A stretch of 64,000 nucleotides of DNA from Candidatus Brevefilum sp. (GCA_019428905.1 JAHYJN010000004.1:23996-87995), one strand, 5' to 3'; counted from the first letter of the stretch, positions 17,906-27,715 are shown. Notes: generated by a model from the sequence alone, not told the origin. Program-made: numbers and translations.

Positions 17906-18973
17906 ATGGATGAAACCAAGTTTGCAATTCATATCCACACCCATTATTCAGATGGGCATGCCAGTCACCAAGAACTGGTTAAAATCGCGGCAAAAGCAGG
18001 CCTGACAGGAATCATCACTACGGATCATAATATCTGGATTGAGGGTCTGGACGGCTATTACGGCGAAGGCAGACACCAAACCATGCTTCTGGTGGGCGAA
18101 GAAATCCACGACCGCACACTTATCCCTGCGGGCAACCATTTGCTGGCGATTAATGCCCGTAAAGAACTGGCCCCCTTTGGAGATTCCCCTCAACGATTAA
18201 TTGATCAAATTCAGCGCAGTGACGGCCTTTCGTTTATTGCCCACCCGGTTGAGGACCCCTTGGAAGCATTCAACCAAGCAGAATTTTCCTGGCGTAATTG
18301 GGATGTGCAAAACTTCACCGGGATTGAACTTTGGAACCAGATGAGCGAGTTTAAAAGCGTCACAACCAGCCGAGCATCTGCAGTGGTCAATGCCTTTTTC
18401 CCAAGCAAGATGTCCCAAGGTCCACTCGAACGTACACTGGCCTTATGGGACGAGCTTATTGCTACGCGAAACAGGCCAATCGTGGCTATCGGTGGGGTCG
18501 ATGCCCACCAATTCCCTTACAAGTTGGGTCCTTTCACTATCTACCTCTATCCCTACCTGCACCATTTCAAGAGCGTGACCACCCACATCCTCAACCCAAA
18601 ACCCTTGTCCGGTTCCTTCCCGGATGATCGCAATATGATCATCAAATCCCTCAGTCAAGGCCATTGCTTTGTCGGCTATGACCTACCTGCGTTGACGGAT
18701 GGCTTCAATTTCTCAGTCAACAATGACGATGGCCAGTTCATCATGGGAGACGAGGTTAGGATCAAACGTGGGTTGACATTTCAAATCCGTTTGCCCCAAC
18801 GGGCGCTGTGCCGCCTGATTAGAAACGGAAACACCATCAAAGAATGGCAGGATCGTGATGTTTGCACGCATATTACGACAGACCCCGGCGTCTACCGGGT
18901 GGAAGTTTTTATTCCTTATAAAGGTAAATTGCGCGGATGGATCTTCAGCAACCCCATTTACGTGTGGAATTAA
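17906..18973 (+). CDS. PHP-domain metal-dependent phosphoesterase
   Basis: A 355-residue protein whose N-terminal ~230 residues form a PHP domain with metal ligands [21 protein letters not shown] and IAHPVED, and VDAHQFP further on. The C-terminal ~110 residues look like a beta-rich accessory domain. PHP enzymes hydrolyse phosphoesters; no substrate can be assigned. Its stop overlaps the convergent rtcB stop by four bases. Confidence 0.85.
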   Translation: MDETKFAIHIHTHYSDGHASHQELVKIAAKAGLTGIITTDHNIWIEGLDGYYGEGRHQTMLLVGEEIHDRTLIPAGNHLLAINARKELAPFGDSPQRLIDQIQRSDGLSFIAHPVEDPLEAFNQAEFSWRNWDVQNFTGIELWNQMSEFKSVTTSRASAVVNAFFPSKMSQGPLERTLALWDELIATRNRPIVAIGGVDAHQFPYKLGPFTIYLYPYLHHFKSVTTHILNPKPLSGSFPDDRNMIIKSLSQGHCFVGYDLPALTDGFNFSVNNDDGQFIMGDEVRIKRGLTFQIRLPQRALCRLIRNGNTIKEWQDRDVCTHITTDPGVYRVEVFIPYKGKLRGWIFSNPIYVWN

Positions 18974-20427
18974 CCCTTAATCACCACCAATGGGCGCAAT
19001 AACGCGACTTTTTTAGCAATTCCTGCACCGACAACGCTCTCAACCACACGATTTACATCTTTGTAGGCTTGGGGGGCTTCCTCTGCCAATCCCGGCAACG
19101 ACCCGGCACGGATTTCAATTCCCTGATCCTCAAGCTGCTGGAGTAGATCTTGGCCCCAAACCTGGCGCTTTGCCTGTGCGCGGCTCATCACGCGCCCTGC
19201 ACCATGACACGAGGAACCGAATGAACGCACCATGCTGGTTTGGGTACCGACGAGCACCCATGAACCAGTTCCCATTGACCCGGGCACCAGGACCGGTTGA
19301 CCAATTCCCGAATATTCCGATGGCAGACCATCAGCACCAGGCCCAAAAGCCCGTGTAGCGCCTTTTCGATGGACACACACACTGGTTTTCTTTCCCTGGA
19401 TCAGGTGATCCTCAAATTTACCAATATTGTGGGCAATATCATAGACCTGCTGCAAATGCCAGGTATCAACTTTTCCTGCCAATGCCCTTTCAAAAGCATG
19501 ACGTACTTTGTCTGCGAGTAATTGCCGGTTCAGAAACGCATAATTCGCGCCACAGCGCATGGCGGCCAGATAATCCTGACCCTCTTCAGAGGGAATCGGT
19601 GCACAGACCAGCTGTTTATCGGGCAAATTGATGCCATATTTTCCAACCGCACTCTGCAAGCGCCGCACATAATCCGTACATATTTGGTGACCAAAACCAC
19701 GGGACCCGGTATGAATTTGTACAGCAAGCTCACCCTTGAAGAGCCCCATCACCCGAGCAGCGGCTTCGTCAAAAATTTCTGTGATCAGATCGACCTCAAT
19801 AAAATGATTGCCACCCCCTAAGGTGCCCAATTGTGACCGACCGCGTTCCATCGCCCTCTGGCTCACCTTATCGGGATCAGCCCCTGGCAAACACCCCTGG
19901 TCTTCTGTTCGATCGATATCTTCAGCTGTAGCAAATCCTTTGGACTTCGCCCAACGCGACCCGCGGATACAAGCGTCGGCTAACTCTGCTTTTGATAAAT
20001 TCATCTCGCTCGCAACCCCGACACCACTTGGGCAATCCTGGTTGATCGCAGATGCCAGTTCCGGCAGCCACGGCTGCGCTTCTTCATAAGTAATCTGAGA
20101 AGCCATCAACCGTACGCCGCAATTGATGTCATAACCGATACCCCCCGGTGAGATGACACCTTGTTCTAGATCAGTTGCAGCGACACCACCAATAGGAAAT
20201 CCGTAACCTTGGTGCATATCAGGCATCACCATCACCGCCTCTAGCAAACCGGGAAGTGTGCTGACGTTGACGGCTTGCTCAATCGATTTGTCTTTGAGTG
20301 CATCTTCTAAAAGGGACTCAGAAGCAAACACCCGCACCGGGACACGCATGTCTGAACGAAAATCAGGTGGAATTTCCCATTCAAAGTCACTTATTTTTCG
20401 AAATGTTCTTAAACTAATCTGAGTCAT
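18970..20427 (-). CDS. rtcB: RNA-splicing ligase RtcB
   Basis: A 485-residue RtcB with the full signature set: [62 protein letters not shown] and the guanylated histidine in [11 protein letters not shown]. It joins 2',3'-cyclic-phosphate or 3'-phosphate RNA ends to 5'-OH ends using GTP and Mn2+. Archease, its activator, is encoded immediately upstream with an 11-base gap, so the pair forms a complete repair or ligation module. No rtcA or RtcR was seen. Confidence 0.96.
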   Translation of the reverse strand: MTQISLRTFRKISDFEWEIPPDFRSDMRVPVRVFASESLLEDALKDKSIEQAVNVSTLPGLLEAVMVMPDMHQGYGFPIGGVAATDLEQGVISPGGIGYDINCGVRLMASQITYEEAQPWLPELASAINQDCPSGVGVASEMNLSKAELADACIRGSRWAKSKGFATAEDIDRTEDQGCLPGADPDKVSQRAMERGRSQLGTLGGGNHFIEVDLITEIFDEAAARVMGLFKGELAVQIHTGSRGFGHQICTDYVRRLQSAVGKYGINLPDKQLVCAPIPSEEGQDYLAAMRCGANYAFLNRQLLADKVRHAFERALAGKVDTWHLQQVYDIAHNIGKFEDHLIQGKKTSVCVHRKGATRAFGPGADGLPSEYSGIGQPVLVPGSMGTGSWVLVGTQTSMVRSFGSSCHGAGRVMSRAQAKRQVWGQDLLQQLEDQGIEIRAGSLPGLAEEAPQAYKDVNRVVESVVGAGIAKKVALLRPLVVIKG

Positions 20428-20438
20428 GATGTTTCTTT

Positions 20439-20843
20439 CTATACATCGAATGTGATCGTGACTTCAAAACCGCAATCTGTTTGAGCGACATCCAGGTAGT
20501 GAAATGTGACCGCTTTGACATGTCGATCTTGAGATAATATCTTTCGACCGGTCATTTGAACAGTTAAACCATCATCATGTTCATCAAACAAAAATGAATC
20601 AAACAACTGCTCCTTTTCCTCAGCTAAGAACAACAACTCACTCAGGAAATCAACCAGGAGTGTTTCTACTGAGTCCTGCTGAAGTGCAAAAAAAACCTCA
20701 ACAGGTGTATCATGCAGAACAACACCCAACAGATCATTAAGACCATAAGCAGCTTGCCTCAACAACGTGTAAAAATCCTCACCCCAAACCCGCAACGCAA
20801 TATCTGCTGTGTGGTCAACCTCTTGATAACCGTGTGAAGCCAT
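20439..20843 (-). CDS. Archease, RtcB cofactor
   Basis: A 134-residue archease of normal length. It starts with [17 protein letters not shown], holding the metal-binding His and Asp of the family, has a central [10 protein letters not shown] helix and ends in the [10 protein letters not shown]...[10 protein letters not shown] strand pair with the terminal metal-binding Asp. It promotes guanylylation and turnover of RtcB. It is the first gene of the archease-rtcB operon and is divergent from the FHA genes. Confidence 0.95.
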   Translation of the reverse strand: MASHGYQEVDHTADIALRVWGEDFYTLLRQAAYGLNDLLGVVLHDTPVEVFFALQQDSVETLLVDFLSELLFLAEEKEQLFDSFLFDEHDDGLTVQMTGRKILSQDRHVKAVTFHYLDVAQTDCGFEVTITFDV

Positions 20844-20850
20844 ACTTGAG

Positions 20851-20856
20851 TATAAT
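20851..20856 (+). promoter_or_regulatory. Putative -10 box for the FHA-SEDS cluster
   Basis: A TATAAT 18 bases before the ATG at 20875. No -35 is visible at the usual spacing. If used, the leader would be only about a dozen bases. Confidence 0.4.
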
Positions 20857-20874
20857 TATACTGGATTGGAAATC

Positions 20875-21666
20875 ATGAACAATAGATTTGACCGCATCGA
20901 AGCACATCTGCGTGCCATCTTTGAAAAAAACCTGCCAAAGATCTTCACAGGTCGTCAACCACAGGTCACCCTGGTCGATGAGCTGATTCAGGTGATGAGA
21001 GCTAATGAACGTGAAGATCCGGCTGGACGAATCCTGGCGCCTGATTTATTCAAATTAACCGTTTACCCGGGTGACATAATCGAGTGGCAAATGCACCAGG
21101 ACATCCTTGATGAAATTTCCAACACCCTGCACAGAATTGGTATGCAGGAAGGTTTATCCTTCACTAAAACCCCAAAGATCGAACTGCACTCAAATCAAAA
21201 ACTTGACCCAAGCATCTTTGAAATCTCAGCCTTCTACTCACCGTTAGATCCTGACCTGCCGGATACAGCGATCATGCCTCAGCAGGAAGGTGACGGGCTC
21301 GAGGCCGAGGTGCCAGAAAACGCAATGTTGATTATCGCCGGTAAAACCATCTTTCCCTTAGAGAAAGCTGTAATTGACATCGGTCGTCACTCTACCAACC
21401 ACTTGGTGCTCGATGATCCCCAAGTCTCACGGCACCACGCTCAACTACGGGCAATTAAAAATCATTATGTCATCTTTGATGTTGGTTCGACAGGTGGGTT
21501 ATTTCTCAATGGGAGACGGATCTCCCAGGCAACTTTACATGCAGGTGATGTGATCCGCATGGGGTCGGTTAATTTGATATTTAACCAGGAACCCACTAGT
21601 ACCCACGAAACATCTGTCATACCTATTGAGAATGACGACAATATCAGGGGAGAAGGTCAACGATGA
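20875..21666 (+). CDS. DUF3662-FHA domain protein (FhaA-like)
   Basis: A 263-residue protein. Residues about 1-115 match the DUF3662 N-terminal domain found in actinobacterial FhaA; residues about 160-245 form an FHA domain with IGRHSTNHLVL, VSRHHAQL and GSTGGLFLNG. FHA domains bind phosphothreonine. In Actinobacteria, FhaA links Ser/Thr kinases to peptidoglycan synthesis. Here the next genes are a second FHA protein and a SEDS-PBP fusion, suggesting the same job. A TTG at 20866 is a possible alternative start, but the ATG is better placed. It overlaps the next gene by four bases. Confidence 0.9.
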   Translation: MNNRFDRIEAHLRAIFEKNLPKIFTGRQPQVTLVDELIQVMRANEREDPAGRILAPDLFKLTVYPGDIIEWQMHQDILDEISNTLHRIGMQEGLSFTKTPKIELHSNQKLDPSIFEISAFYSPLDPDLPDTAIMPQQEGDGLEAEVPENAMLIIAGKTIFPLEKAVIDIGRHSTNHLVLDDPQVSRHHAQLRAIKNHYVIFDVGSTGGLFLNGRRISQATLHAGDVIRMGSVNLIFNQEPTSTHETSVIPIENDDNIRGEGQR

Positions 21667-22088
21667 ACGCCATCCTGGCTTTGATTTTACGCGGACTTTT
21701 GTTGGTATTAACTTATGTTTTTGTTGGCTGGATTGGTTACACCATCTTGAAAGACCTGCGATCACTGTTTGCCAGACAATCCGAACCTGTTGCGTCCACG
21801 ATATTCCTGCGTTCCAGCATAAATCAGGACCCCATCGAAATGGATTTTTCGAAGCCCGAAATTATTCTTGGGCGAGACCCAGACTGTGAATTTACCATCC
21901 CTGATGAAACCATATCCCTCAGGCATTGCAAGTTATCCTACCATCATAAACAATGGTGGGCGAATGACCTCAACTCAACAAATGGCACTTTTCTTAATCA
22001 AGACCTGATCGAATCTGCGGTTATCCTCACCAATGGTGACGTTTTACGATTAGGCAATGTTTCGATAATTGTCCAAATTAACCAGTAA
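21663..22088 (+). CDS. Membrane-anchored FHA protein (FhaB-like)
   Basis: A 141-residue protein with an N-terminal membrane helix (about 5-28) and a C-terminal FHA domain with the phosphothreonine-binding residues in ILGRDPDCEF, SLRHCKL and NSTNGTFLN. The architecture is that of actinobacterial FhaB/FipA partners. The start overlaps the preceding stop (ATGA). It should recruit phosphorylated partners to the membrane near the SEDS protein encoded two genes later. Confidence 0.9.
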   Translation: MNAILALILRGLLLVLTYVFVGWIGYTILKDLRSLFARQSEPVASTIFLRSSINQDPIEMDFSKPEIILGRDPDCEFTIPDETISLRHCKLSYHHKQWWANDLNSTNGTFLNQDLIESAVILTNGDVLRLGNVSIIVQINQ

Positions 22089-22102
22089 AAAGGGAGCAAA
22101 AC

Positions 22103-22969
22103 ATGAATGATACACCCGTATTAGCGGTGATCGGCGGCTCAGGTCTGTATAATTTCGCAGACCTCAAAGATATTACAACCCTCGAAGTGGATACCCCCTT
22201 TGGGAAACCCAGCTCACCGATCACGATCGGCAAATTAGAGGGTAAACCCGTCGCTTTCCTAGCCAGGCATGGAATCGGGCATGTCTTTCCGCCCAGCGAA
22301 GTCCCTTATCGTGCCAATATCTATGCACTCAAATCCCTGGGTGTATCACGCATCGTAAGCGTCAGCGCTTGCGGTTCATTGCGTGAATCCTATGCCCCAG
22401 GACATATCGTCATTCCCAACCAAATTTTTGATTTCACACACAAAAGAGATCGTAGTTTTTTTGATACAGGTCTGGTTGCCCATGTCAGTGTTGCAGAGCC
22501 CTTTTGTGCTGGGCTTTCAGATATCCTTGAGGAAGCCCTTCAACAAATAGGTGCCACTTTTCACAGGGATGCAACCTACATTACGATTGAAGGTCCTCGT
22601 TTTTCCACAAAAGGTGAGTCCAACCTTTACCGGCAATGGGGCATGGATATCATTGGGATGACGGCATCCCCTGAGGTGTTCTTAGCCCGTGAAGCTGAAA
22701 TGTGTTACACCACCATGGCACACGTCACCGATTATGATGTCTGGCATACCAGTGAAGCACCTGTGACCGTTGAGATGGTCATCCAAACACTGATCAAGAA
22801 CGTCACCATCGCCCAGGCAGCCATTCAAAACATGGTTAAAGCGATAGATCCTGATGCCCATTGCGGCTGTGAAGATGGCCTGAAAAATGCCCTCATCACC
22901 CATCCCGACTTTGTTGAGCCGGGAAAGCTTGACGAATTGTCGCTTCTCGTGAAAAAGTATTTGGGATAG
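22103..22969 (+). CDS. mtnP: 5'-methylthioadenosine phosphorylase
   Basis: A 288-residue MTAP-type phosphorylase of the PNP superfamily: GGSGLYNF, FLARHGIGHVFPPSEVPYRANI, SVSACGSL, IEGPRFSTKGES and GMTASPEVFLAREAE. It cleaves 5'-methylthioadenosine to adenine and methylthioribose-1-phosphate for methionine salvage. Family relatives using other purine nucleosides cannot be excluded. An AGGGAG Shine-Dalgarno lies six bases before the ATG. It sits inside the FHA-SEDS cluster with no obvious functional link. Confidence 0.92.
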   Translation: MNDTPVLAVIGGSGLYNFADLKDITTLEVDTPFGKPSSPITIGKLEGKPVAFLARHGIGHVFPPSEVPYRANIYALKSLGVSRIVSVSACGSLRESYAPGHIVIPNQIFDFTHKRDRSFFDTGLVAHVSVAEPFCAGLSDILEEALQQIGATFHRDATYITIEGPRFSTKGESNLYRQWGMDIIGMTASPEVFLAREAEMCYTTMAHVTDYDVWHTSEAPVTVEMVIQTLIKNVTIAQAAIQNMVKAIDPDAHCGCEDGLKNALITHPDFVEPGKLDELSLLVKKYLG

Positions 22970-22971
22970 TC

Positions 22972-25617
22972 GTGCGCAGATTGTTCCCCATCCGGGATCA
23001 GAACTCAAGAATTGACCAAACCCAAAGCAGGTTAATGTTGCTTGCGGGTTTGGTAGTCTTCAGCTATGGACTGATCCTGACCCTCGCGCCAGCTGTTCGT
23101 TATCATGCCGGAAGCGAGCGCTACCAATTCCAACATTGGATCGGTGTCGTCGTTTGGGGATTGTCCTTCTCGTTGCTTCACTTTCAAACCACGCGTAGAT
23201 TACCAGATAGGGATCCTTACCTGTTGCCTGTTGTTGCCCTGCTAACCGGGATCGGTTTGATGACAATTTGGCGGCTCTTTCCAAACCTCGGCATGCGACA
23301 GACAACCTGGATCGCAGTATCCACCATCCTGACATTCTTGGGCCTTCAGTACCCTGCCTACCTACAATACCTGCGGCGGTATAAATACATCTGGCTAGTA
23401 CTCGGGTTAATTCTGACCGGTCTGACCATTTTTTTAGGCACAAACCCGCTAGGCGCAGGTTCTACCCGTTGGTTGCGCTTGTTTGGCATCCATTTCCAAC
23501 CTTCTGAACCATTAAAATTGCTCTTGATAGCCTACCTGGCTGGCTTTTTTACTGACCGCTTATCAGCCTACAACAAGAAGTTTGAGGCTTTGCTTCCCAC
23601 GGTGATCATCATCGGCATTGCATTGCTGCTTCTGGTATTTCAACGCGATATGGGCACTGCCTCCATCTTTCTTTTGATCTATTTGGCGATGTTATTTACC
23701 TCCCAGGGGGATAAAAAAGTATTATGGATCACACCGATACTTCTTATCCCGGTTGCAATAGCTGGTTATTTTTTCATCGACGTCGTCCGTCTAAGGATCG
23801 ACACCTGGCTGAGTCCCTTTGGCGATCCAACAGGGGCCTCATATCAGATCATCCAATCGATGGTTGCAATTGCCGAAGGGGGGTTGATCGGTGCCGGCCC
23901 TGGTTTAGGTAGCCCTGGTTTGATCCCGGTATCCGTATCCGATTTTATTTTTGCTGCAATTGCTGAGGAGTTGGGCTTTTTAGGAGCATCTGCAATCATC
24001 CTTTTGGTCATGATTTTTCTTTACCGGGGCATTAAACTTGCCATCATCACGGACCATTCTTTCCATCGTTACCTGACTTTAGGCCTTATCTTTTATTTCG
24101 GGATTCAAAGCATCTTAATCATCGGCGGTAATATCGGCATGCTGCCTTTAACAGGCGTCACCCTGCCGTTTCTGTCTTACGGTGGATCATCGCTCCTGGT
24201 TTCCTTCTTAGGGGCATTGATCTTGCTTACCGTCAGCAATCAAACCAGTTCGGACTATCCCACCAGGAGAATCCATCAACCCCGTTATGCCATGATCGGA
24301 TTTCTACTGATCAGCGTATTGACAGTTCAGATCTTGGCTACCAGTCTGCATGCCTTTTGGTTCAATTCTCCATTGGCCGAAAGACCTGAAAATCCGCGGT
24401 GGATCATTGACGACCGTTTCAGTAAACGTGGGGACATTCTTGACCGGAACAACCAAGTCATCATCACCAATTTGGGCGATGTAGGTAATTTACAGCGGAC
24501 AAGCAATCATGTCCCCCTCTACCCAGTGATCGGCTATGCGAATCCGGTTTTCGGTCAAACAGGGATTGAAGCTGCAATGTTTACGTATCTACGCGGCAAA
24601 ACGGGTTACCCATTTTCGACACTTTTCTGGCACGATCTTCTTTATAACCAACCCCCACAAGGTTTAGATGTGCGGTTGACAATCGACCTGGAGTTGCAAA
24701 TGTCAGCCGATGAGTTACTGTCTGGCCAGGCTGGGACGGTCATTTTGATGAATGCCAATTCAGGCGAGATCATCACCATGGCTTCATCCCCATATTTTGA
24801 TGCTGGTCTTCTTCAGATAGAATGGGAGAACCTGGTTGCTGATCCTAATGCGCCGCTGATTAACCGGGCGACCCAAGGCTTATATCCCCCTGGGGCAACC
24901 CTGTTCCCCTTTATCATCTCCGCTCAGCCTAACCTTTTACAAATCCCTGAGCCTGAATCCCGCTTACAGTCTGTCATTTCCGATCTGGGTTGCGCCCTGA
25001 CGCTGGAAGAAGATCCCTTCAGCTGGCAAAAGCTGGTCACAAACGGGTGTTTGAATGCCCAGGCTGTGCTTGCAGAAGAATTCGGTGCCAATGCATTGTT
25101 TGATTTATATCAGGCTTTGGGCTTATTCACAGCACCTCGAATGCATCTCATGGTTGCAGAACCAGCTGTCCCGGATTTAGCCAACACCGATGTTTTATAT
25201 CGCGGTGATGATCATTTCCTGGTCAGCCCATTACAAATGGCAATGGCAGCCAGCGCAATCACCAACCAGGGTTTGGTTCCTGGCCCACGGATTGTCAATG
25301 CCGTCCAAAATCCAAGCGGAGGATGGATTACGCTGCCAAAATTGCAGGGAAATGCCTATGTGATCCCGGTGAATACCGCCAACCAGGTTAATACATTGCT
25401 CAGGGTAGAAAGCTCGCCGTATTGGCAGGTGATCTCTGTCATCACAGATGAAAATGACCAGCCAATCACCTGGTTTATTGCTGGAACCACAATCGATTGG
25501 CAGGGACAACCGATCACTGCTGTTGTCGTGTTAGAATCTCACGCACCTCAAATCGCGGAAAATATTGGCCAGAGTTTAATTGAACAAGCCATCCGCTTTG
25601 CTGACCAAAATCCTTAA
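22972..25617 (+). CDS. SEDS (RodA/FtsW) glycosyltransferase fused to a catalytically degenerate class B PBP
   Basis: An 881-residue fusion. Residues about 20-430 form a ten-helix SEDS polymerase of the RodA/FtsW family (FQPSEPLKLLLIAY, QRDMGTAS, SVSDFIFAAIAEELGF, PFLSYGGSSL). Residues about 455-880 match a class B penicillin-binding protein, beginning with KRGDILDRNNQVI. All three transpeptidase motifs are lost: SxxK is replaced by A642-T-L-F in YPPGATLF, SxN reads C693-L-N, and KTG reads G838-T-T. The PBP part is therefore probably a non-catalytic activator or scaffold. The start is GTG 22972, two bases after mtnP. Nearby FHA genes suggest phosphorylation-linked control. Another active PBP must supply cross-linking. 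Confidence 0.9.
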   Translation: MRRLFPIRDQNSRIDQTQSRLMLLAGLVVFSYGLILTLAPAVRYHAGSERYQFQHWIGVVVWGLSFSLLHFQTTRRLPDRDPYLLPVVALLTGIGLMTIWRLFPNLGMRQTTWIAVSTILTFLGLQYPAYLQYLRRYKYIWLVLGLILTGLTIFLGTNPLGAGSTRWLRLFGIHFQPSEPLKLLLIAYLAGFFTDRLSAYNKKFEALLPTVIIIGIALLLLVFQRDMGTASIFLLIYLAMLFTSQGDKKVLWITPILLIPVAIAGYFFIDVVRLRIDTWLSPFGDPTGASYQIIQSMVAIAEGGLIGAGPGLGSPGLIPVSVSDFIFAAIAEELGFLGASAIILLVMIFLYRGIKLAIITDHSFHRYLTLGLIFYFGIQSILIIGGNIGMLPLTGVTLPFLSYGGSSLLVSFLGALILLTVSNQTSSDYPTRRIHQPRYAMIGFLLISVLTVQILATSLHAFWFNSPLAERPENPRWIIDDRFSKRGDILDRNNQVIITNLGDVGNLQRTSNHVPLYPVIGYANPVFGQTGIEAAMFTYLRGKTGYPFSTLFWHDLLYNQPPQGLDVRLTIDLELQMSADELLSGQAGTVILMNANSGEIITMASSPYFDAGLLQIEWENLVADPNAPLINRATQGLYPPGATLFPFIISAQPNLLQIPEPESRLQSVISDLGCALTLEEDPFSWQKLVTNGCLNAQAVLAEEFGANALFDLYQALGLFTAPRMHLMVAEPAVPDLANTDVLYRGDDHFLVSPLQMAMAASAITNQGLVPGPRIVNAVQNPSGGWITLPKLQGNAYVIPVNTANQVNTLLRVESSPYWQVISVITDENDQPITWFIAGTTIDWQGQPITAVVVLESHAPQIAENIGQSLIEQAIRFADQNP

Positions 25618-25651
25618 CACCTCATAGCCAGCCCTAAATCAATCAATCCGC

Positions 25652-26866
25652 CTAATCGATCAATCGAATGAAATGCCGTTTGCCTACTTGCAGGATTGCT
25701 CCGGCAGATAAAAGCTGGTATGGATCAGTTGCGGGTTCACTATCAATTTTCACGCCATTCTGTTGAATCAGCCGGCGCGCCTGGCTTTTGCTCTCCACCA
25801 AACCGCTATCCACCAAAATATCTAGCAAAACAGGTTCACCCAGCGGCTTAAAATCTGGCATTTCTTCAGGGATATCTCCTTTTTGAAACAGGTTGATGAA
25901 ATGCTGCTGAGCAATTTCTGCTTGCTCTTGATCAAAGAACGCTGCAGTGATCTCTTTGGCAAGTTCCATCTTTGCATCTCGGGGATGAATTTCGTCATTG
26001 TTTACAGCAGCCAGAAAAGCTTCAATCTTATCCACAGTCCAGCGCGTCACCAGCCGTGCATAGCTGGGCATGGCTTTATCCGGAACGCTCATCACCTTTC
26101 CAAACATATCCTCGGGCGTGGTGTTAAGGGGGATGTGATTGCCCAATGATTTGCTCATTTTCAACTCGCCATCCGTTCCTGGCAGGATGGGTAGAATGAT
26201 GCCAATATTGGGTTTCTTTTGGTAGTAGGTCATGATCTTGCGAGCAGCAGTCATAATGTTAAACATTTGATCTGAACCGCCGACCTGCACATCCGCATCC
26301 AAAGCATACGCGTCATACCCTTGCATGATGGCATAAAACAATTCGTGAAAATAAATTGCCTCTTCGCTTTCCCACCGTTTTCGAAAGTTTTCGCGTGTTA
26401 AAAATTGTTGCAGGGTGAAGTTTGATGCAAGATAGATCAAATCTCGAAAGGTTAAGCTTGAAAGCCATTCGGCGTTATAGCGAACTTCGGTCTTCTCACG
26501 ATCAAGCAGACGAAAAGCTTGCTCAGCATATGTCTCTGCATTAAGTTTGGCTTCTTCTGTCGATAGCTGTGCGCGCAGTTTATCCTTATCGGATGGATCA
26601 CCGATCAATGCTGTATACGTGCCAATCACAAAGATCACATGGTGGCCCAACTCCTGAAACTGGCGCAGCTTGCGCATGGTAACCGTGTGACCAATATGCA
26701 AATCTGATGTACGCGGGTCATAACCACAATACACCCGCAAGGGCTTGCCCGTCCGATCAGCCTCAATTAGTCGCTCTCGCAATTCCTTTTTCATCGCTTC
26801 GAACATCGGCGGATCGCCATAATCGACACCGCGCATCAGATAAGTCACTTGTTGGTTGATATTCAT
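25652..26866 (-). CDS. tyrS: Tyrosyl-tRNA synthetase
   Basis: A 404-residue class I TyrRS: HIGH-type motif DLHIGHTVTMRKL, tyrosine-binding region QVGGSDQMFN, KMSKS loop LKMSKSLGNH, and a C-terminal S4 RNA-binding domain (about 335-404, SKSQARRLIQQNGVKI). It charges tRNA-Tyr. The start is ATG 26866, given a perfect AAGGAGG Shine-Dalgarno; the open frame continues to 26935 through the leader hairpin and is not likely translated. The preceding leader contains a terminator-like hairpin. Confidence 0.95.
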   Translation of the reverse strand: MNINQQVTYLMRGVDYGDPPMFEAMKKELRERLIEADRTGKPLRVYCGYDPRTSDLHIGHTVTMRKLRQFQELGHHVIFVIGTYTALIGDPSDKDKLRAQLSTEEAKLNAETYAEQAFRLLDREKTEVRYNAEWLSSLTFRDLIYLASNFTLQQFLTRENFRKRWESEEAIYFHELFYAIMQGYDAYALDADVQVGGSDQMFNIMTAARKIMTYYQKKPNIGIILPILPGTDGELKMSKSLGNHIPLNTTPEDMFGKVMSVPDKAMPSYARLVTRWTVDKIEAFLAAVNNDEIHPRDAKMELAKEITAAFFDQEQAEIAQQHFINLFQKGDIPEEMPDFKPLGEPVLLDILVDSGLVESKSQARRLIQQNGVKIDSEPATDPYQLLSAGAILQVGKRHFIRLID

Positions 26867-26919
26867 TTTCGCCTCCTTAATTAAAAAATCCTTCATCGAG
26901 ATAATGACACAAATTAAAA

Positions 26920-26941
26920 CGCGCCCGTCAACCAAGGCGCG
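26920..26941 (-). terminator. Terminator-like hairpin in the tyrS leader
   Basis: CGCGCC/GGCGCG with a 10-base loop, followed on the minus strand by TTTTAATTT. It lies 53 bases before tyrS. The upstream CCCGTC (26954-26959) can pair with GACGGG (26924-26929), which shares bases with the hairpin. It may be a tyrS attenuator or simply the terminator of the LiaF-like gene. No T-box consensus was seen. Confidence 0.6.
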
Positions 26942-27007
26942 CTAACGAGCCAGGACGGGTTTGGTTTAAACCATGGAATCATACAAATAGGTCTTCATAA
27001 TGACCAA

Positions 27008-27013
27008 ATTATA
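27008..27013 (-). promoter_or_regulatory. Putative -10 box for tyrS
   Basis: TATAAT on the minus strand between the LiaF-like stop and the tyrS leader hairpin. A transcript from here would have a leader of about 135 bases. The -35 is weak (TGCCCA at 17 bases). Confidence 0.4.
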
Positions 27014-27038
27014 ACGAAAATATCAATATATGGGCACA

Positions 27039-27575
27039 TTAAAAAGCATGCCGGACTTTTATCTCAGACACAAAGGCAACCGTATGCAGATCAACCCGCT
27101 TTTCAGCGGAGAGATAATTGGCTGTTTGATCCTCTACCGGGCTGAGAAACCGCTCCTGTTTGCGCTGCAACCCACTATATTCGCTCACAAATGCGGATGA
27201 ACTCACTCGTAACCCAACATCATCAGGGAGAATCACCTTCACATCTGTGACAAATCCAAAGACCTTAATCACTGCATCGCCTTTAGGGAAAACCGCTTCT
27301 GAAAAATCCAGCCGGCTCGAGCCAACAAACCACCAGATTTCATGCTGTGTCACCTCCCAGGTGCCGGTTTTTCGAATATCGCCCAGGATTGGAATTTGAA
27401 CGATCACATCCGGTCCAGCAAACCTAGGACGCAAAATGAGTAACAGTCCAAGCCCAATTAATACCAACGGCCCAACAAACCGTCCGATGTTTAAATTAGG
27501 GAAAACCTGGTTCATCAAAGCAATGATACCAAGGACGATCAAAATTATGCCAATAGTCAATTGCCAACGTTTCAT
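27039..27575 (-). CDS. LiaF-like/DUF5668 membrane protein
   Basis: A 178-residue protein: two N-terminal membrane helices (about 5-24 and 34-49, LVLIGLGLLLIL) of the DUF5668 type, and a C-terminal beta-helical domain (about 75-178) with DFSEAVFPKGDAVIKVFGFVTDVKVILPDDVGL typical of the LiaF-like C-terminal domain. LiaF relatives take part in cell-envelope stress sensing. No LiaRS two-component genes are adjacent. It appears monocistronic, or is followed by tyrS after 172 bases. Confidence 0.8.
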   Translation of the reverse strand: MKRWQLTIGIILIVLGIIALMNQVFPNLNIGRFVGPLVLIGLGLLLILRPRFAGPDVIVQIPILGDIRKTGTWEVTQHEIWWFVGSSRLDFSEAVFPKGDAVIKVFGFVTDVKVILPDDVGLRVSSSAFVSEYSGLQRKQERFLSPVEDQTANYLSAEKRVDLHTVAFVSEIKVRHAF

Positions 27576-27715
27576 AAGCCACCTTCCTTTCTAATTATTT
27601 TATCCGAAATTTTAACTTTTTTGCACAATCCACACTGAATTTTTGTAATTAAATAATTTAAAACAAACAAAATTGGTGGGGCGTCCATTCATCTAGCTTC
27701 TTTTTGTGTTATCCC

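Noticed and set aside
26867..27038. T-box riboswitch upstream of tyrS
   Set aside because: The conserved T-box antiterminator sequence (GGTGGNACCGCG) is not present; only a hairpin and a T-rich tail are.
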